A stretch of DNA of 64,000 bases from Nemopilema nomurai (Eukaryota; Cnidaria; Scyphozoa; Rhizostomeae; Rhizostomatidae). The stretch spans positions 720,871 through 784,870 of the forward strand of contig ML133366.1 of assembly GCA_003864495.1 (NCBI GenBank), in the 5' to 3' direction. The translations under genes were made by a program, and so were the position numbers. Position 1 is the stretch's first letter; each line of letters opens with the position of its first letter. Of this stretch, positions 61,276 through 64,000 are shown piece after piece. Below the pieces are notes generated by a model, which was given only the letters and a program-made list of their open reading frames with translations, made no database searches and was not told the origin of the DNA.

Positions 61276-63831
61276 TATATATACTAAAATCCGGATATTC
61301 ATGAGGCGGCACCTCTTTCATGTCCGCGTCGGCACCTTTGATCTCGGAGTCCTCCTAAATTCAAAACGAAAGGCTCCCAAACGGACGGACTGATTTGAAA
61401 AATTCTTTTTGCAGATTCTTCCCAGATGATTGATTCTTCAGGCTGGCTACTTTTTGCCCGAAAAGCCTGCTCCGTTTTTGAGCAAATTGCCATCTTTTCC
61501 AGGGGACGGTGTTTTCGACCGCCTTCTCGACGCCCTCCTGCCCCCACCGTTCGACCAGCTCTCCCCGTTTTTTTACCCCTTGCTTCGGCAAGCATTCGTC
61601 TTCGATCGTGGCTGGTTTTTTTTCCAAAATTTTCACTATTTTTAGTGGACATTGCCATGTTTCTGAGCGCCGCTCGCCGGTCGTCCGCCTTCTCCGAGCT
61701 CTGGCTCCCGAACGGTTCGTGACACGTTCCCCCTTTCCTAGCGGTACGGTTCACCAAGAGTGCCTCTTTTTAGATGTGTGGTTTTTTTTCCAAAATTCGC
61801 AAGCGTTTTTTCGAAATTCGCCGCGTTTTTGCTTCGATTCGCGATTTCCAGGCCGAGGGGAGAAAATTTTCTTGCCCTCGATCGGCCGAACTTGCCCCGG
61901 TCACGTGCCTCGCTCTGCAGCCCTCCATTGTTTGGGGACAAAAGAGAGTCCTCTTCCACCAATCGAAATGCAAGTTGCCGAAGTGATTGACGTGAGGGAC
62001 GCAGCAAGGTAACAAGGCGTAATAGAGAACAACAGCGTGCTCGGGACAGGGCAGGGGTCATTTCGTGCTTGCTACCCGTGTGGATTGGACGTGCTCATTA
62101 TTACCGGTCGCGGTCGTGCACTGTGCTGCTGCGTTTTTGGGGAATTTCGCCGTGGAAAGCTGCTTTGCTGCCTTAAGTAAGTACTTTTCGTTTCTTCTTT
62201 CGATCTGATGATATTCCTAATGATGCTAAACTAAATTTCCGTGCTTTTTGACGATTTTTCCAATGAACCCCACGCTGGGGTAGCTTCCATCCGCCTCGAA
62301 AAATTTGCTATCCACGAGCTTGCCTGCTTTCGAGGATGTTTTCTGAATGCTGAATTGATTGCTTACTTAAAATGATGCTAAATGAGATTTGATTTTCGTG
62401 CTTTTTCCTCATTTTAGGTGAGAAATCGATCCAAAACTCGCGGTAGCAGCAACATGGGGAATGGCAGGTACGCCCTCTCGCTGGCTTCAAAATGCTGAAA
62501 ACTTTGTCGTGCCCTCTAGAACGAATCAAAGTAAGTTTGTTTTGTTGCATTATGATCGCCGTTTTTCTGGTTTTTCTCTCGAGAAGCCAGCAGCTTTTGT
62601 GCGTGGTTTTTGCACCTGGCCGTTGACCTGTTGACCTCCTTCCGCCATGCCCCGAGGGCGTTTTCACTCTAAATTGCTCTAAATACCTAGCTAACTTGCT
62701 TTTAGGTAAATTTCTGATAATCAATCGATTAACTTCTTAAATGATGTTACGGGAGGTTTTAATTCTGGCTTTTTTCCTTTTTTAGAGAGAAATCTAGCCG
62801 AAACTCGCGGTACGCCCTCACGCTGACTTCAAAATGCTGAAAACTTCATGCCCTCAAAATCGAATCAAAGTAAGTTTGTTGTGTTGCTTCAAGTTTGTCG
62901 TTTTCGTTGTTTTTCTGGTTCTTTTTTCGAAGAATTCGGGTTTTTTGCTAGATTTTCGCACCTCGCTGTTTGTCCTGTTGACTCCTTCCGCCAGCCCTCG
63001 AGGGCGTTTTTCATTCTAAATTGCTCTAAATAGCTTTGGCAGTAAACAACATGTTTGATGCATTCTAAAATCAGTGATTGATTGATTCATTGATAACATT
63101 AACGAGTTGTCAACTTGATTGATTGCCGCCTCTGGACACCATGAGACTGCAATGGGACGTGCACTCGATTTTGCATGTGCAAGTAACCGAAGTCCGCCAA
63201 GAATTGAAGCATTTCGACTCTACATCTCAACTTGGTTCTGAAACCATTTACTACTGCTTTTGGCGCACAATGTTAAAAAACATAGAGCGATGAAGCTAAA
63301 AGTGACTTGAAAGACGAATCACTCCAAATGCCCCCTCCGAGCGTGCTCGCCCAAATATTTACTGAAAAAAATATGCTTTTCAAATAAAAAAATGTATAAG
63401 GTTATGTAAATAAAATCGATGGCTGTGCGTGATTAAAATCATTTGATATTTAGGTTCACGATAGACCATGTCACTCAAATAGAATATATTCCAGTAAAAC
63501 TTGAAGAAAACGCTCACCATGGATAAACAATATATTGGTAAAACAGAAGACTAGCCCCCAAAACCCCGCTGCGTGGGCTAAACGCCTTCTGTGGAAAAGG
63601 AATTGCCCCTTAAAACTACCCTATAAACAAAATAGACATGTTAGCCTCGGCAAGAGCCTCGCATCGAGAGCAAAAATGACGTAATGCACAGCCACGCACC
63701 GCATACTTGAAACGAAAGTTGTCAACGAAAAATGACTCGCCATCCTTCGCGTGCAACACTCGCACTCATGTGACAATCGCTAGGACGGGGGAGCCTCATC
63801 CCTTCATCTTTTGCGAACCCCGCGATTCAGA
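61274..63831 (+). mobile_element. Dispersed repeat R1, copy 3 (internal deletion)
   Basis: Begins TCTATATATACTAAAATCCG directly after the right end of the palindromic element. It matches copy 2 closely through the GC-rich part, the duplicated exon-like units (about 62417-62530 and 62785-62870), then jumps near 63090 from the homologue of 48145 to that of 49302, losing about 1.16 kb including the last exon and the 105-codon frame region. It ends at TTTTGCGAACCCCG (63831). Confidence 0.75.
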
Positions 63832-64000
63832 CTGGACTACCTGGCCACAGTGGATTCTCTAGGTAAACGCTAGTACACCAAAGTAAAGTCGTACCAAATG
63901 GCAGTCAGCAATGTATGCCAAACATTTTTTTGATCAAGCCAAGGAGTGAATAATTGATTTTATTGGTATAAATTTAAATAAAGTCATATCAATGTCACTA
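63832..64000. other. Right edge, no feature
   Basis: Unique-looking AT-rich sequence after the end of R1 copy 3. Confidence 0.4.

Noticed and set aside
61299..62061. Overlapping 100-170 codon frames on both strands in R1
   Set aside because: They arise from GC-rich, stop-poor sequence and repeat in every copy in several frames at once. No codon or splice evidence singles one out.

Overview
The window looks like nuclear DNA of an invertebrate animal, most likely an anthozoan cnidarian (coral or sea anemone). This is inference from an AT-rich, intron-containing sequence with GT-AG introns and from the mix of transposable elements: KDZ transposase, DIRS-type retroelement pieces, a RecQ-like helicase relic, PIF/Harbinger with a MADF/BESS partner, an ISL2EU-type element with a YqaJ nuclease, THAP proteins and an animal RepHel Helitron. 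Another marine invertebrate cannot be excluded. No rRNA, tRNA or CRISPR array was recognised.

Layout. 1-1199: no gene seen. 1200-8841 (+): a 17-exon KDZ-type transposase-derived gene, traceable from ATG to stop but with two +1 shifts in short homopolymers. 10020-10586: five 120-bp tandem repeats. 12948-18944 (-): a previously unlabelled multi-exon gene that I could assemble in one consistent reading phase. Its centre is a tandem array of about ten 30-bp micro-exons, each 10 codons long and separated by ~111-bp introns. 18996-22482: inverted copy of a dispersed repeat (called R1 here), immediately upstream of that gene and abutting a truncated DIRS reverse transcriptase/RNase H (22483-23695, -). 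23714-25984 (+): decayed RecQ-like helicase. 28181-31036 (-): pieces of a small Cys-containing protein, a DIRS-type ORF1 and a gag-like protein. 33286-35228 (+): decayed THAP protein. 35430-35999 (-): fragment related to the cytoplasmic domain of P2X7.

36297-44706 is a PIF/Harbinger element: a MADF-BESS protein on the plus strand and a DDE transposase on the minus strand. The transposase gene is split by a complete nested ISL2EU-type element (38941-43515). That element has 53-bp terminal inverted repeats with one mismatch, a TA target duplication, a THAP-DDE transposase (-), an accessory SAP-SWIM-YqaJ protein (+), and an internal 147-bp minisatellite.

46311-49990 is R1 copy 2. It is followed by a Helitron RepHel gene (50529-55031, +, one intron, two single-base frame breaks) with repeats and a hairpin downstream. 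57466-58173 and about 59600-60378 hold two small spliced genes. 60860-61275 is a palindromic element. 61274-63831 is R1 copy 3, with an internal deletion.

How the parts relate: most of the window is layered mobile DNA, and insertion order can be read from it (ISL2EU is younger than Harbinger; R1 lies against DIRS). The parts that look like host genes are the micro-exon gene and the two short genes near 57.5-60.4 kb. Almost every transposon gene carries stops or single-base shifts, so this is mainly a fossil landscape, except that the nested ISL2EU termini are nearly identical.
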